A stretch of DNA of 64,000 nucleotides from Apostichopus japonicus (lineage: Eukaryota > Echinodermata > Holothuroidea > Aspidochirotida > Stichopodidae), in assembly GCF_037975245.1 (NCBI RefSeq), contig NC_092566.1, positions 9,714,001 to 9,778,000 of the forward strand, written 5' to 3'. Shown here piece after piece: positions 1 through 13,100 of the stretch. The notes below the pieces were generated by a model. The model saw only the letters and a list, made by a program, of their open reading frames with translations. It did no database searches and was not told the origin of the DNA. A program made the translations under genes and the position numbers. Numbering within the stretch: the first letter of the stretch is position 1; each line of letters starts with the position of its first letter.

Positions 1-2330
1 GTGTCGTCTCCATATGCTATATTTCTACAGGAGATATTAAGTGTCTCCGTAAAATTTACAGCTCCAGTCAGAATTGTATACTCCAAGATTCCAGTTTCAA
101 ACATATCGGTTTCGCCGTCAGTTCTAACAATGATCATCGGTATAAAGAATGCATGGGAAACATGGATTAGTAATGAGATGAACAGTAATGACGCCATTAT
201 GAGTATAGAATCGTATGTTTTACGAACTCACAGTTTATATGTCGTTTAACAACGCGTACGTGGACCTGAATTAAGGTTTCTGTGAAGTTCGTTTAAAGAC
301 ATAATTTTGGTGTTGTTTGTACTGCTTCCTTATTCGATCAATGCTATACTACTCTATATAGTATTCGACTGCAACCTGAGCCATTATTGCATTCGTGCAT
401 GAGGGACTTTGATTGCTCCATTATTGTATTTGTGCATATATAGTTGTTTCATCATCATATGGTATAGCAGACGCCATCTACTTTACGACGCAGCACTTAT
501 GTAGTCTGTTAGTCCCCGTAGATTAGCTTTCACTATATAGGTAAACATAAACCCGTCGCAGGATAGCTGAGGCGTTGGTCCTTATGGCACCTTTAAGTTT
601 CCGTAACATAACCAATGTAACCTTTTAGCTACAAGACACAGACATTTATACGTAGAGGCCATATCGTATGGAACGCCAAAAGGATCACAAGTGGCGTTGC
701 TAGCCTTAACAGGAAGTACTACTACCCTAAACAAGTGGTGCTACTACTCCTTAATGACGATGCTGCTGTAAAAAGGTGGCACTATACCACCATTAATCCG
801 TCAGAACCGTATATTCTAAATAAATGACTCTGAAATACGTCGAAATGACGTCAGTGTATAACAACCACAGAATTTAATGCATAGAAGTCATATCTTAACT
901 GCTGACAACAATACGCTTTACAGCTATTCGAAGGCCGCTCGCGCCAAAGGATGCCTACGGACGTTATACGTAACGGGGTTTCGACGAAATCGTGATCTTA
1001 TCTTCAAAATACCTTTCATTTTCACATATAGAAACACTTGATGCACCAGATTAGTGCGAATTTTGTGGGGAAAAAAAGATATACTAGTTGAAATAAATTA
1101 CAACTGTCGGGTATTTAGCCACTGCTTACAAATTGTTCTCGTTTTTTTTTTATCAAAAATCCTAACATGTTCGCAAATGTATACATCTTACGTTTGGCCC
1201 TTAACGAGATACATAGGGCACAAAGCCCAACCGCGGTCGATATCGTTCACATTGCTATGTTTGATTAAACCGAAATGATGGGAAGATGGCTTTACAGAAA
1301 TGTTTGAGCCCCTGGGAAGCTAGTACTCCGAGTTGGAGGGATTCGGACACCGACAATTTACCGATAATTATCTGAGGGGCATTAAACTCTTGTGCTGTTG
1401 CTTGTTCACGTCATGGTGGGACAAATTGAGGCAGCGGGGTGGGAGAGCACTAGTCTGCGAGTGGAGGGCATGCCCCCTGGGTCCAGCCTGCATGGCTACC
1501 GGACTGCTGAAAGCGGGGGGAGGGGTGGGTGGAGTCTTATAGCCACTAGAAGAAAGCTCAGTCAATGATAAAAACTGATATACACTGCAAGTCGACTTGA
1601 TCGTGTTGGGGTAAAACTTTTTTTTTTAACTGAAAGGTACGTCAAAGTAATGTAACAACCAAGATGTCATATTTTTGTGTATTAGTTGATGATGCAAGTG
1701 CTTGGAAAATAGGTCAACACGGAAAACAATTTTGGATAGAACTTCCCAAAATGTATTTCTCTGTATACTTTCTATTTTCAATAGAGGTATCATATAGTCC
1801 AAATGGAAACTGGTTAAGTATATATATATACTCGCAAAATGAAAGTCAATATGGAAGAAGAAATAGATAACCTCTCCACACAAATATCCCCCTCCCCACC
1901 CCCACCCTCGGTTATAGGCTTCTTTTTTAAATATATCCCTTAACAATGATTGCGATGCTGTTTCTAATATTTTACAATGTGCATGCAGCTTTTGTTGAAG
2001 AATATTAAAGTGACAATGGAACAATTATGCACCACTATCATAGATGTAGGCCTATAAACGTGTGTTGCAGCATATTTAGCAAGCTGCGAAGCTACTAACG
2101 GAGAGTTGTCAGCGTGATACAATATAAACGATCAAATAAATGTGCATGGAAAAATATTTCCAAAGTTACAGAAAATTCATGGAAACCTTTTTCTGAATAT
2201 TTTGGTATTTATCTTGTAATTTATCACAGTAGCCTGAAGCTGTTGTTGTGATTGATTCGTGATGGTCAACATTGTCATGTAATTTCGGGACCTGCTGGTA
2301 TGTGACGTCAGAACTTGCGTTGAACTTTCA
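1..2330. other. Unassigned single-copy-looking flank
   Basis: I recognise no gene, RNA or element here. Open frames are short (longest 132 aa) and lack conserved motifs. An 82-codon frame is open from the window edge to position 249; it could be the end of an exon continuing leftward but resembles nothing I know. Confidence 0.4.
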
Positions 2331-2496
2331 TTTGACTCTGAACTTGAGGAAACGTTTCTTCATCTGGAAACTTTGTATAGTTTGAAGATGACCAATATCG
2401 CGGTATTCAAAGTGAAAGACAGTATGACTGCAATATACGGTATCTCACCCTGGACCAGCATGGATTCTAACTTCCACTTTTAAAGTCGTCGTCGGT
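2331..2496 (+). repeat. Left-edge block of the duplication
   Basis: About 165 bp matches 44735-44895 with few differences and marks where the duplicated unit begins. In copy A it is separated from the next shared repeat (from 2805) by about 310 bp that copy B lacks, including a (TA)n run at 2622-2641. Confidence 0.7.
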
Positions 2497-2639
2497 ATCC
2501 ACAACTTATGTTCAATGCTTCTGCACGCAGTGTTTGTGTATATTGTGTGTGAAACAAATTACTTTGGGTCGATGTTTTTGCTTCCAGGATCGTCTTCAAT
2601 GATACTGTTTGGTGTCAATCTTATATATATATATATATA

Positions 2640-3165
2640 TAGTGTAGTTCGCATATAGATCCTGGTCTCATTCCGAAATGCATCATGTTCCTTAACGACT
2701 CGGTCGAGTTCGAGACCAGCCACAATTGTTTAAGGCGTCCTACACACACGCGTTATTATAGACCATATATAGTATTAATATATATGTATATTAAGTAATT
2801 TAAGTTAGAGGAAAAATACAGAGAGGAAACATGGAAACGTAAAAATAGGAGTTATCAGTGTAAGGAGTAGGGTGAGGGGCACGCCCCTCCGAAATTCTCG
2901 ATCCGTCACTGGCTACCCTGTGTATATTATAGGGATCAGAGCTGTAATTATGTCACTGATCCTCTTTCTCTTCCCGGTGTCTTGGCGTTTTTCTTCTACT
3001 CCCTCTTTTTCTCCTTTTTCTCTATTTCTATTTCTTCTTTTTCTTTTCCTTCCTAGCTCCCCTTCCTCCTCTTCCCCCCCCCCCCTCCTTTCTTCCCTTT
3101 TCTATTCATTTTTTTCTCTCCTCTTTTTCTTACCTGGGGGGCGCGCGCCCCCACCCCCTGGTTCA
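2640..3165 (+). repeat. Dispersed repeat R1 with pyrimidine tract
   Basis: R1 has other copies at 38026-38500 (inverted) and 44898-45200 (direct, lacking the first ~160 bp). The unit has a segment ending near a GAGGGGCACGCCCC palindrome, a block around 2910-2970, then a long C/T tract closed by a G-run and GCGCGCCCCC. The 112-aa open frame across the tract is low-complexity and not a gene. Family unknown; probably a non-autonomous mobile repeat. Confidence 0.65.
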
Positions 3166-3184
3166 CATTTCGGTAAAATAATTA

Positions 3185-4020
3185 AATTTAAACACCATAT
3201 CTTGACTTGATTTCATATCAAATTTAAAGCCTGGACTAAACCTTCGTCGAATACCACTTTTGTCTCGAGAGAAGCGTTCACTGGGTTCTGGGAATCCGTA
3301 ATAAGTATCACGACGAAGTTTGAGAACTTTTATTTTGGCCAAAATTTGGCAATTTTGTAAGGCTACACCCTTCGATTTTGGCCAAAATTACGACTTTTGG
3401 AATTCTTCTTAAATTTAAACACCATATGTTGACATGATTTCATGTCATATTTAAATGACTAAAATTTCGTCGAATGCCACTTTTGTCTCGAAAGAAGCGT
3501 TCACTGGGTTCTGGGAATCCGTTATAAGTATCCTGACAGAAATTTGAGAACTTTCATTTTTGGCCAAAATTTCGCAATTTTGTAAGGCTATACCCTTATG
3601 ATTTTGTTCGATTTTGTCCGAATTCTTCCCATTATTGTACCTGCGGTGTGTGGGGCCCTTTTGATTCATTTCCAGGTGATCAGAGTAGAATAAAGACTCA
3701 TATTGCGGTGAAAAATAAAATTGAAACACCATATCTTGACGTGATTTTATATCAAATTTAAATGACTAAACTTCATTGAATGCCACTTTTGTCTCGAGAG
3801 AAGCGTTTACTGGGTCTGGGAATCCGTTATAAGTATCCTGACAGAAATTTGACAACTTTCATAACTTTAATTTTTGGCCAAAATTTTGCCATTTTGTAAA
3901 GTATACATACCCTTATGACTTTGTTCGATTTTGACCAAAATCACGAGTTTTTAATTCTTCCCAAAATTGTACATGCGGTGTGTGGCGCCCTTTTGATTCC
4001 TTCCCAGGTGATCACAAACA
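3185..4020 (+). repeat. ~300-bp satellite, copy A array
   Basis: Tandem units begin with a shared AACACCATAT(C/G)TTGAC word at about 3188, 3416 and 3724. Each runs through a GAAGCGTT(C/T)ACTGGG block, TTTTGGCCAAAATT words and a TGCGGTGTGTGG block before CCAGGTGATCA. The first unit is shortened (228 bp); the next is about 308 bp. Copy B carries the same array at 45230-46300 with more units. Open frames inside it are not conserved between units. Confidence 0.75.
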
Positions 4021-5900
4021 AGATGCCATTTGTGTTATCAATTTTCCTTCGGTTTACGATTGTCACCTGCAGCAAAGATCCTTCAATGACCCACAAAAAA
4101 AGACGTAACCATGGATGGTTTGTGATGCCTCATGTTCATCCAAAGCTTTTTTTCTGTCTGTTGCTGTTCTTGATTTTGTACCTGAAATGTGTATCCTATA
4201 AAGTTCGCTAAATTGATGCTGCTGTTGACATTGAACAGATGCTTGTTATATATTCTAGAGCAGTTCAGGCGCTTCGTGGGGAGGGTAGGGGGGGGGGCAT
4301 TTTTACCCCAACCAGATCTGGCATTTATCGTAAAATAGTCGTTTGTATTTGGAAGAGCTTCCAATGCCTAACTAAGTCCACAGCTAAACAATTTGTATTG
4401 GCTCAAAGCTTTTGTCAAACTTCGAAAACGATACTTGCTTGCAATAAAATTGCAATAATTTAGGATGGTTAGATATGTGAAAATTTGTCAAATGATAGCA
4501 CCATTTTGCATCTAAGTCAAAAACGATAGTACACACTTTCTTGCTATAATACATCTACATAGCATGTATGACAAATATCCATCACTCCTTTGTTCAGTTA
4601 ACTTGGATCCAAGCAAGTATCAGACACATACACACATACACATGCCAACCTGACTGCAAAGGTTCTGTTGCTTCCAGCAAGGAACCAAATAGGGGGATGG
4701 GGGGGGGGGTTGAACAACCACAGAAGCAGTCTTATTCCTCCCTCAGTGGAATGCCAAATATCCCTACATTAACTATTCCCCTGGCTAAAATGGTTTCATA
4801 TCTCTTGGTCTACTGTTTCCAGATAATTCATAAAATTCACCACACTTATAGCTGGAACCATTTCAGATCTATGATGGATCCTTTTAGGATATTTCCAGAC
4901 CAAAGACTATCAAAGTTTAACTACAAGGTTCAACCATGATAAATTCCTCTCCCCTTCCCTCTCCTTCGATTTGCTTTTGGGTGTGCCAATGTATTCATTC
5001 TAAGAATGGAAAAAGCAACTATACACAAGTGACAAATTCTCAGGTCATATCTTTAAAGATTATTAAAAGGACAAAGTAACTGCCAAGATTTTGGTTTATT
5101 TTTCTTCTTTAGTCTACAAATGGAAAGAACCAGAGATTTTAATACAAATGGTTAAAGTGCAAACTATTTTACTTTAATTTTAAGAGAAAAATTTCCCTAA
5201 GAAAGAGCAGGGTCACAAAATTAAATACCAGACAAAATCTATCCACTCTCAAGCCCAGTCACCTAACATTGAGATCATGTACCCATGTGATCATAAACTT
5301 CCAACTCTAGTTAGGTATCATGAGACCCTTTGGATGGGAAAAGGTGCTTACACTAACAGCGAAACTTTTTATGCTGTCATTTACACTTTATACACCACAT
5401 TCCCCTCGGTTGAAGTCATTTGAGTATACATATTCAACAAGAGCAGACATTTACTTGCTTTGGTTGAGTAAATTCCCCAAAAAAGTAAAAAATATAAAAA
5501 ATATTCCATACCAACAAACGTAGTAATATTGATTGAGTACCTTCTATTCTCTTTTGTAAAACGAAAACCGGATTTATGCTTTCTTTGGAAAGATGATGTT
5601 TTGCTATTATTAAAGCAAGAACGAGAACGTGAATCATTTCAAGTCAAATACTGATGATTTTATGTGATTTGTTCCTTTAAATACAAAAGCGCCTCCTTTG
5701 TCAGTGCGACGGATTTACACAATTTTTATTTCGGCAATGCTACCTTGGCTACTTGATGAAGTAACTTAATTGAACACATTGCTGGACATTATAAAAATTA
5801 TTCTTCATTATAAAAAATATAATTACATATTACCTGCTACAAGAGCTATGAATAGCAGAATCACCTAATTATTTAATTATCTAATTATTTAATTTACCTA
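4020..5900. other. Duplicated intergenic DNA, no gene seen
   Basis: This stretch matches 46290-47750 of copy B almost throughout. It contains poly-G runs near 4290 and 4700 and AT-rich sequence, including a TAATTATTTAAT tandem run near 5866-5910. No conserved coding frame is visible. Confidence 0.5.
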
Positions 5901-6865
5901 ATTATTTAATACATGATCTTTTGAAGTTTGGAATTGAACCATGGTTAACATATTGGTGTGCCAACTTTCTACAAGGGTGGTCCAGACAAATTATAATACA
6001 GAAAGGTCTTTCAGATATTAAAATTGGTGTTCCACATTGAAGTCCGCTATCTGCGTTACTTTTTATTATGTATACTGACAAAATACAGTCAAAATCAAAT
6101 TGTTCTGTAATCAAGTGTGTCGATGATACTGCCATATGATGCAAAATTTTGAAGCTCTCACACGAGAGAGATCTTAGTATGTATAAATCGTTTGTATCTA
6201 ATTTTACTGGTGTGTGTGATCAGAAGAATCTTATTTTCAATCCCAAGAAATCAAAAGAAATGTTTTTTTGGGAACAAACACATCAAGCATGAATGTCTCA
6301 TTAAAATAAAGTCAGAAAACCTAGTAATTGACGATTCGACTGTTGAACATGTGTCTGAAGCTATATACCTTGGTGTTCGCATTGCTGACAAACTAACATT
6401 CACCAGTCATATTTGTAACATATTGCAAAGAGTTTACTACATTGTAATACATTTTACATCTACGTTTTACAGGTTAGAGGTGAGGAAACAAATATTTGTT
6501 ACATCTATTCCGCCTCTTTTCGTTCACGCTGTCCCTGTTTGGTACCATTACTTATCACCTCGTGATAAACAAAGAATGAGAGTTTCTTAAAGTATTATGC
6601 TATAAAGATTTTTAAGTTGGACTGTAAGAGCATTACTGATAAGGTTAACGGTGCAGCTAAAAATGAATTTGTTAAAATCACCAGGAATATTCATAAGGAT
6701 AGTAAAAAACACCCTCTTAATAAAGAACTGAAATCTCTTTGTCTACTAACTAACTATAATTTACGAAATTGTGCAATAAAAACCAAAATATATGGTTCAA
6801 ATTTTCAAAAATTCATAATTATACAGAGCATCTATTTTTCTTCAAAATGGAATATTAAATGATTT
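5900..6865 (+). pseudogene. Dead non-LTR retrotransposon (LINE) RT fragment, copy A
   Basis: The plus strand holds the end of a reverse transcriptase in broken frames. A VPH-stop remnant of the PQGSPLS motif lies near 6033, and a VDDTA form of the catalytic YADDT box near 6118-6135. Then comes a 132-codon frame (6192-6590) with the post-catalytic YLGVRI...LTFTSHI and VPVWYHYLSP blocks typical of LINE RTs. A further 81 codons (6617-6862) continue the C-terminal region. Stops and frameshifts make it non-functional. The same fragment sits in copy B, so it predates the duplication. Confidence 0.8.
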
Positions 6866-7145
6866 GATTTAATGTATCCTTTTTGATATTTCCTTATCAT
6901 TCCCAGTTTAACTTTAAATTTTTCAAAACTGTTGATTGTGTTACTTATACCTTTTAAATGTCTTTAATCGCTTTCCTTTTTATTGTAATTTTTGTATCAT
7001 AACTTTTTATTCTCTCCTATTTATAAATTGTATTTTATGCTATTTATACTGGAATGAAGGCAACTGAAACGGTATCACCATTGTGACCAAATCCCTGAAT
7101 TACTGATTGCTTTACTAAAATGTTACCCGTGATAATGTCTCAAAA

Positions 7146-10100
7146 TTAAGATCTCTTTGTGACGATAACTTCGTACCCCTTCAGGACTGGAGTTAGGGAA
7201 GTTTTGTCCACGAATGAGTAAACTTCCTTCTCCTTACCAGCTGGTTTCTTAAAACTGAAATTCTGAAACAACCATGTGAACATCAGAAACAGTTCTGCTT
7301 TAGCCACAGATTCACCGAGGCAGACTCGACGACCTGTCGAGAAGGGCAGAAATCCCTCCGGATGCTGACGCATGGTTCCTGTTTCATTCAGAAAATGTTC
7401 TGCAATGAAAATAATGAAAGAGAACAAACACTATAACAGAATTCAGAGAACAATAAACAACACCCACGTGGCTTACATTCTCCGAAACGACCATACCCTC
7501 ATGACTTACACTTCCCAAAGTGACTACAGATCTAACGATGCCCGCTGACTATAGCCACATGACTCATTTACCTCCCTACTCATTACTACACTTCCCAGAC
7601 TGACTACTACGACATGATTTACACTTTCAAAACTGGCTAAGCTAACATGACAAATACCTACCAAACTGACTAAATGCCTTACAATTCCATAAAGACTATA
7701 TCCACAGGACTCATTACTGACTAACTAACTCACATGAATACACTTCCCAGACTGACTACTACGACACGATTTACACTTTCAAAACTGGCTACGCTAACAT
7801 GACAAATACCTACCAAAATGACTTAATGCCTTACAATTCCATAAAAGACTATATCCTCAGGACTCATAACTGACTAACCCAATGAATTCACTTCCCCGAC
7901 TGACTTCTACGAAACGATCCACACTTTCAAAACTGGCTACGCTAACATGACAAATACCTACCAAAATGACTAAATGCCTTACAATTCTATAGAAGACTAT
8001 ATCCACAGGACTCATAACTGACTAACTCACATGCATACACTTCCCAGACTGACTACTACGACACGATTTACACTTTCAAAACTGGCTAAGCTAACATGAC
8101 AAATACCTACCAAAATGACTAAATGCCTTACAAATCTATAAAAGACTATATCCACAGGACTCATAACTGACTAACTCACATGCATACACTTCCCAGACTG
8201 ACTACTACGACACGATTTACACTTTCAAAACTGGCTAAGCTAACATGACAAATACCTACCAAAATGACTAAATGCCTTACAACTCAATAGAAGACTATAT
8301 CCACAGGACTCATTACTGACTAACTCACATGAATACACTTCCCGGACTGACTACTACGACATGATTTACACTTTCAAAATTGGCTACGCTAACATGACAA
8401 ATACCTACCAAACTGACTAAATGCCTTACAATTCTATAAAAGACTATATCCACAGGACTCATAACTGACCAACTCACATGCATACACTTCCCAGACTGAC
8501 TACTACGACACGATTTACACTTTCAAAACTGGCTAAGCTAATATGACAAATACCTACCAAAATGACTAAATGCCTTACAATTCAATAGAAGACTATATCC
8601 ACAGGACTCATTACTGACTAACTCACATGAATACACTTCCCGGACTGCCTACTACGACACGATTTACACTTTCAAAACTGGCTACGCTAACATGACAAAT
8701 ACCTACCAAACTGACTAAATGCCTTACAATTCCATAAAATTCCACAGGACTTATTTACTTCATTATACTAAGTCACAGCCTAAACTGACTAAACCTAAAA
8801 TGACTACTACAACATTATTAACACTTTCAAAACTGGCTTTGCTAACATTACTACCAACCACCTACCAAAATGATACGAGTCTTACAAATTCCCTGTTTGA
8901 CTACACACCCGTACACAATTTCGACAAGTGAATTCAAGCAATGCAATTCTAGCCAAATAAGGATCTTTCACTGGGTACACAGCAAAATGTTTACAGTCGT
9001 TGCAACAGTGTCAGAGACAGGACTAGTCATGTGTGAGGGTAGCCATGGTGATAGTGAAGATCTGTAACAGACACACAGACAGAAATGCTAGAAATCAATG
9101 CTGCCGTTTTGCAACAAGAGATTGAACTCACCTGGTCGGAAATTCTCAGGATCTCCCCACAATTTCTTGTCAAAGTGCATGGAGTACACATTTGGCAGGA
9201 TCCAAGTACCTTTGGGAATGAAATACCCACCTGGCAAACAAAGAAAAATTCATTTCATGTCGACTGTCTTAAAATAAAACAATTGGTTAAATTTCATTGC
9301 TAACCTTACATATCTGGATTCTACTTCCATACAAATCAGTTGAGCAATTGTGTATGTATTTTTCTGTACAAATGCTATGTTGTTTCTCCTTTCCATGTCT
9401 CCCTGAGATGGGTGCACTAAGCTGGTAGTGCACTAAACTAACCTATTGATGACAGATGATTACATACAGACCAGGTAAAACTGGTACGAAATGCTGTAGG
9501 CTTTACTACATGTCCAAAGTGCTCTCCTTCTTTTTTTAGGGGGTGGGGGATGGGGATGGGGACTGACTTTCTTGAGGTATAAACCAATTGTTCTAATATT
9601 AATGTTACATGCAGGGATAGGGATCTGAGCTGAACCGACATTCAGCTGTTGAGACTCAATGCACTGTTAAAGGTCACTTGGGACAAATTGGGAGGGATAA
9701 ACAGAATGATAACAGAATGTAATTTATCACTGGTTCTACCTGCCTTTTGCTTTGTTGTTTAATGGCATCTTCCTTTTCACTACTCTATAATCATTATCCC
9801 AATGTACATACTTGAGATGATAAATCATATATAAATCCATTGGACGGACGTGCACACCTTGGTGGCATTTGTGTGCATCCCAGAGATATTATTTAACATG
9901 GCATTTCAGCCTAATTTGTCATTTGCCATAATTATTTTGTCCCCAGTTGAAGTCTATGCCTAACTCTCTATAAATCATGTTTTATGTGAAGATGTTCGGA
10001 CAGAACAAAGAATGAGTCCAAGTTTGATCGAGACTTGTCCAAAGAATCGCTTACCAAAGTTCACATCTTTCGTGGTAGCGTGTGGCAGAGCCAGAGGTGT

Positions 10101-13100
10101 AATACTACTGTACCGAAACACCTCGTAGAGGGTGCTCTCCGTGTAAGGCAGGGTCCCACGGTCGTCCATCTTTGGTCGTCTGCCACTGCCAATGACATCG
10201 TCGATCTCCTTCTGGACTTTCTCTTGGACCTCCGGGAAATCAACCAGGCAGGCTACGGCCCAATGCAGCGTGAAGATTGACGTATCGGTACCGGCTGAAA
10301 GATGGAGGTTATTATATCAAAGAAGGACATGACTAACTTTTCTTGTCCCCCCTCCTTCTCCCCTTGTCCCCCCCCTTTCACTCCTCTTCGCATAGCTCTC
10401 TTCCCCCTGTTTTCTCCACACCTTTCTGTCTTTCTCCAGTTTATTCCCTAACCCCTTCCCTTAATCCTCTCTTTGTCCCTCCACTGTTTATCTCCTACCT
10501 CTCCTCTTCCCCTGTTGGTTTCTTTCTCTCTTCTCTCCATCCCTTGTCTACTTATAATACCCTTACATCTATCTCTTTGAGTTCACCACGCTCATTAACC
10601 TGTCTGTATTCTGTGCGTGTTTTTGTCCCTTCTGTGACTGTTACTTGTCATTTAGCCTTTGAAGAAGAATCTGGAAGGATCGAAACGTCAGGCTAACTTA
10701 CTTTTACACATTCTCCTACACAGGCTTTTTAGTGGATAAGCAGTTTGCTAACAGTTTTATTTTATTTTGTTATTATATCGTGTCAGACTATTATTATGGA
10801 TGATAGAAAAAAGAACCGGCCGAAGGACTGTTTTAAACTCACATACCTGTTGGTGCCATATTCAAACATACACTGTGACTGTGCATATTAAAAAAACCAA
10901 AGAAAAAAACTGACAACCACTTATTCTTTAACAAAATTCCAAATCTCAATTCTTTATTTGGGTAATGTTATTATCAACTCCTACAGTAGACAATTTTAAT
11001 TGTGCAGGATCATCTGATAAAATGAATAGAATAAAAAATTGTCAGAAAGTTTCTCCTCATTGAAAATGGAAACTTATCAAGTCGACATTGCCTGTCAAAC
11101 GTTATTGTCAAGGGATACATCATACTCTTACACAAACAAGAAAATAATGCAAATAACGCTTCATCGCTAATTTTGCAGGCAACAAGACCCTAAGAGGGAG
11201 TGATTGTATTTTATGTAATCCCTAACAACCCCCCTAAAACAACCCCCTAAAACAACCCCCTAAAACAACCCCCTAAAAGCGATGCATTTGAAGTCTCTAT
11301 ATAATACTAATAACCTATAGTACAAACTAAGAAAGTGGTTAAATGTTGTTTTGCATTTTTCCGGTCATCTATCTAATAACAATTAATGAAAACAAAACTT
11401 CAGACAGTATTTGTCCATTTTTTCCCCTCCAAATATAACTTGTTCTTGAAATATGACTCTCTTACCACTAAATATATCTAGAACTGTAAACTTTATGTGT
11501 GTCTCAGAAATCTTGTCGATGCCTTCTTCTCCTGCATCGATCATGTCCTGTCTCGCCTTGAACAACATTTCAACCACATCTTTGGGTTCCTCTGCCAAAA
11601 AAAAATACAAACAAAAACTTAAAATGAACTGTGAAGTTGTAACAAGGCTCTTAGACCATGGTGAAAATACAACAGAAATGTTCATTTCTTTGTGATCTGA
11701 GGCTAAAGCAGGTAACAATGGGCAGATCCACCCTACCCCCCTCCCCAACCCCCTCTAAGTCTTGACATGTCATGCCCTCTAATATGTACACATACATTCT
11801 CCTCCTCTCTTCTTGAAATCTTATGTTCTGGGTGATCACTGACTTCTTTTCTTCTTCTAAATCAGCTATGATGAGGATGAATGAGGGCTGGGTAGGGGTT
11901 GAAGTGTCCTCAAATAAAACCTACTAGCACCATCTAGATGAACAACGATCAGATGAGAAGACTTCAACAAGTATACCAGAGGCTGAAGATGATTGCCGAA
12001 CATCATTGCTGGAAATTTTCAGCATAGTTAAAGTCAAAGCCACATTCTCAAAGCGTTTTGAATGGAAACGTAATGATTTTATTTCCTTCAAATTTGGTGG
12101 TATTTGTGACTGCCTCTCCATGACTAGAATTTCTAGGTAACTACCTCAGCAGAGAAAGTTTGTGAATCCTTTGCCTTTGCACCATTTAAACCACATGGTC
12201 TTAACATCCAAGAAGGATATGACTAAACCTCTTTCTCCCTGCCCACCGCCTTGTCTTACAGCCGCTATCCTCTTTTCTACTAACATTCACAGGTTTTTCT
12301 TCCTAATCCCCTTTCCTTCCTTTTTACCTCCATTACTAATTACCTCAGAGTTGATCTCCACAATCCCTAAACCTCTACTCATCTCACCAGTTTCATCTTA
12401 CCTCTCCTTTGTTGTGTCTAATTCTGCTCAGGTATTAATCACTCATTTGTCCAATTTAATTATCTGTCTGTCCTTCTCTGTGTCTCTTAATTTGCTTTTA
12501 GTTTATTTTTGCTACTGTTGCCACTGAAGAAGATCCTGCCCGGATCACAACGTGTGTTCCCCTCTAACTTTTACGCAAACGACACTTACACTAGAAATCA
12601 ACATAGACAAAATCAATAAAAGGTAAAAAGAAAGGAGAAGTTCATCTTTTGTAGGTCAACCCAAACTTTGCCATGTCCTTTTCCCGGAGGAAGAACTTAC
12701 CATCTGGGTTGTAAGTTTCCTTGTGCCGAGATATCTCGTCATTCAATAGTTTCAAAAAGCGGGCCATCAGGTCATGCAGCCCTCTCACTCCACTCGATGG
12801 GAAATATTGCATGATGGGGAAAAAGTCCGCCATCAGTCCGTTGCCAAAGACTTCGATGGATTCCTCACTGAGGCTTCTCCATTCGATGAGATCTGGGTCG
12901 TCCAGTTCGTACCTGTTCAAACAAATAACACCCTTATGTGGTTTACGGTTCAAGACAGACTTGTAGTACCCAGTTCAATGCGAGAGCAACAGTGGACTTC
13001 CCCCTTGGTTATGAGTTTAAGTACAAGAGTAAAGAGCTCTCAGCATGAATGCAAGTACTTAATTCTTGCACTAAAACCTATACTGGATTTCAATGATGGC

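Noticed and set aside
1-249. 82-codon open frame at the window edge
   Set aside because: No motif, no visible splice-site logic that confirms it and no homologous copy to compare.
7591-8740. CRISPR-like array
   Set aside because: Head-to-tail 149-bp repeats without unique spacers, in an intron of a eukaryotic gene.
10343-10696. 117-codon Ser/Pro/Leu-rich frame
   Set aside because: Low-complexity translation of the pyrimidine tract.
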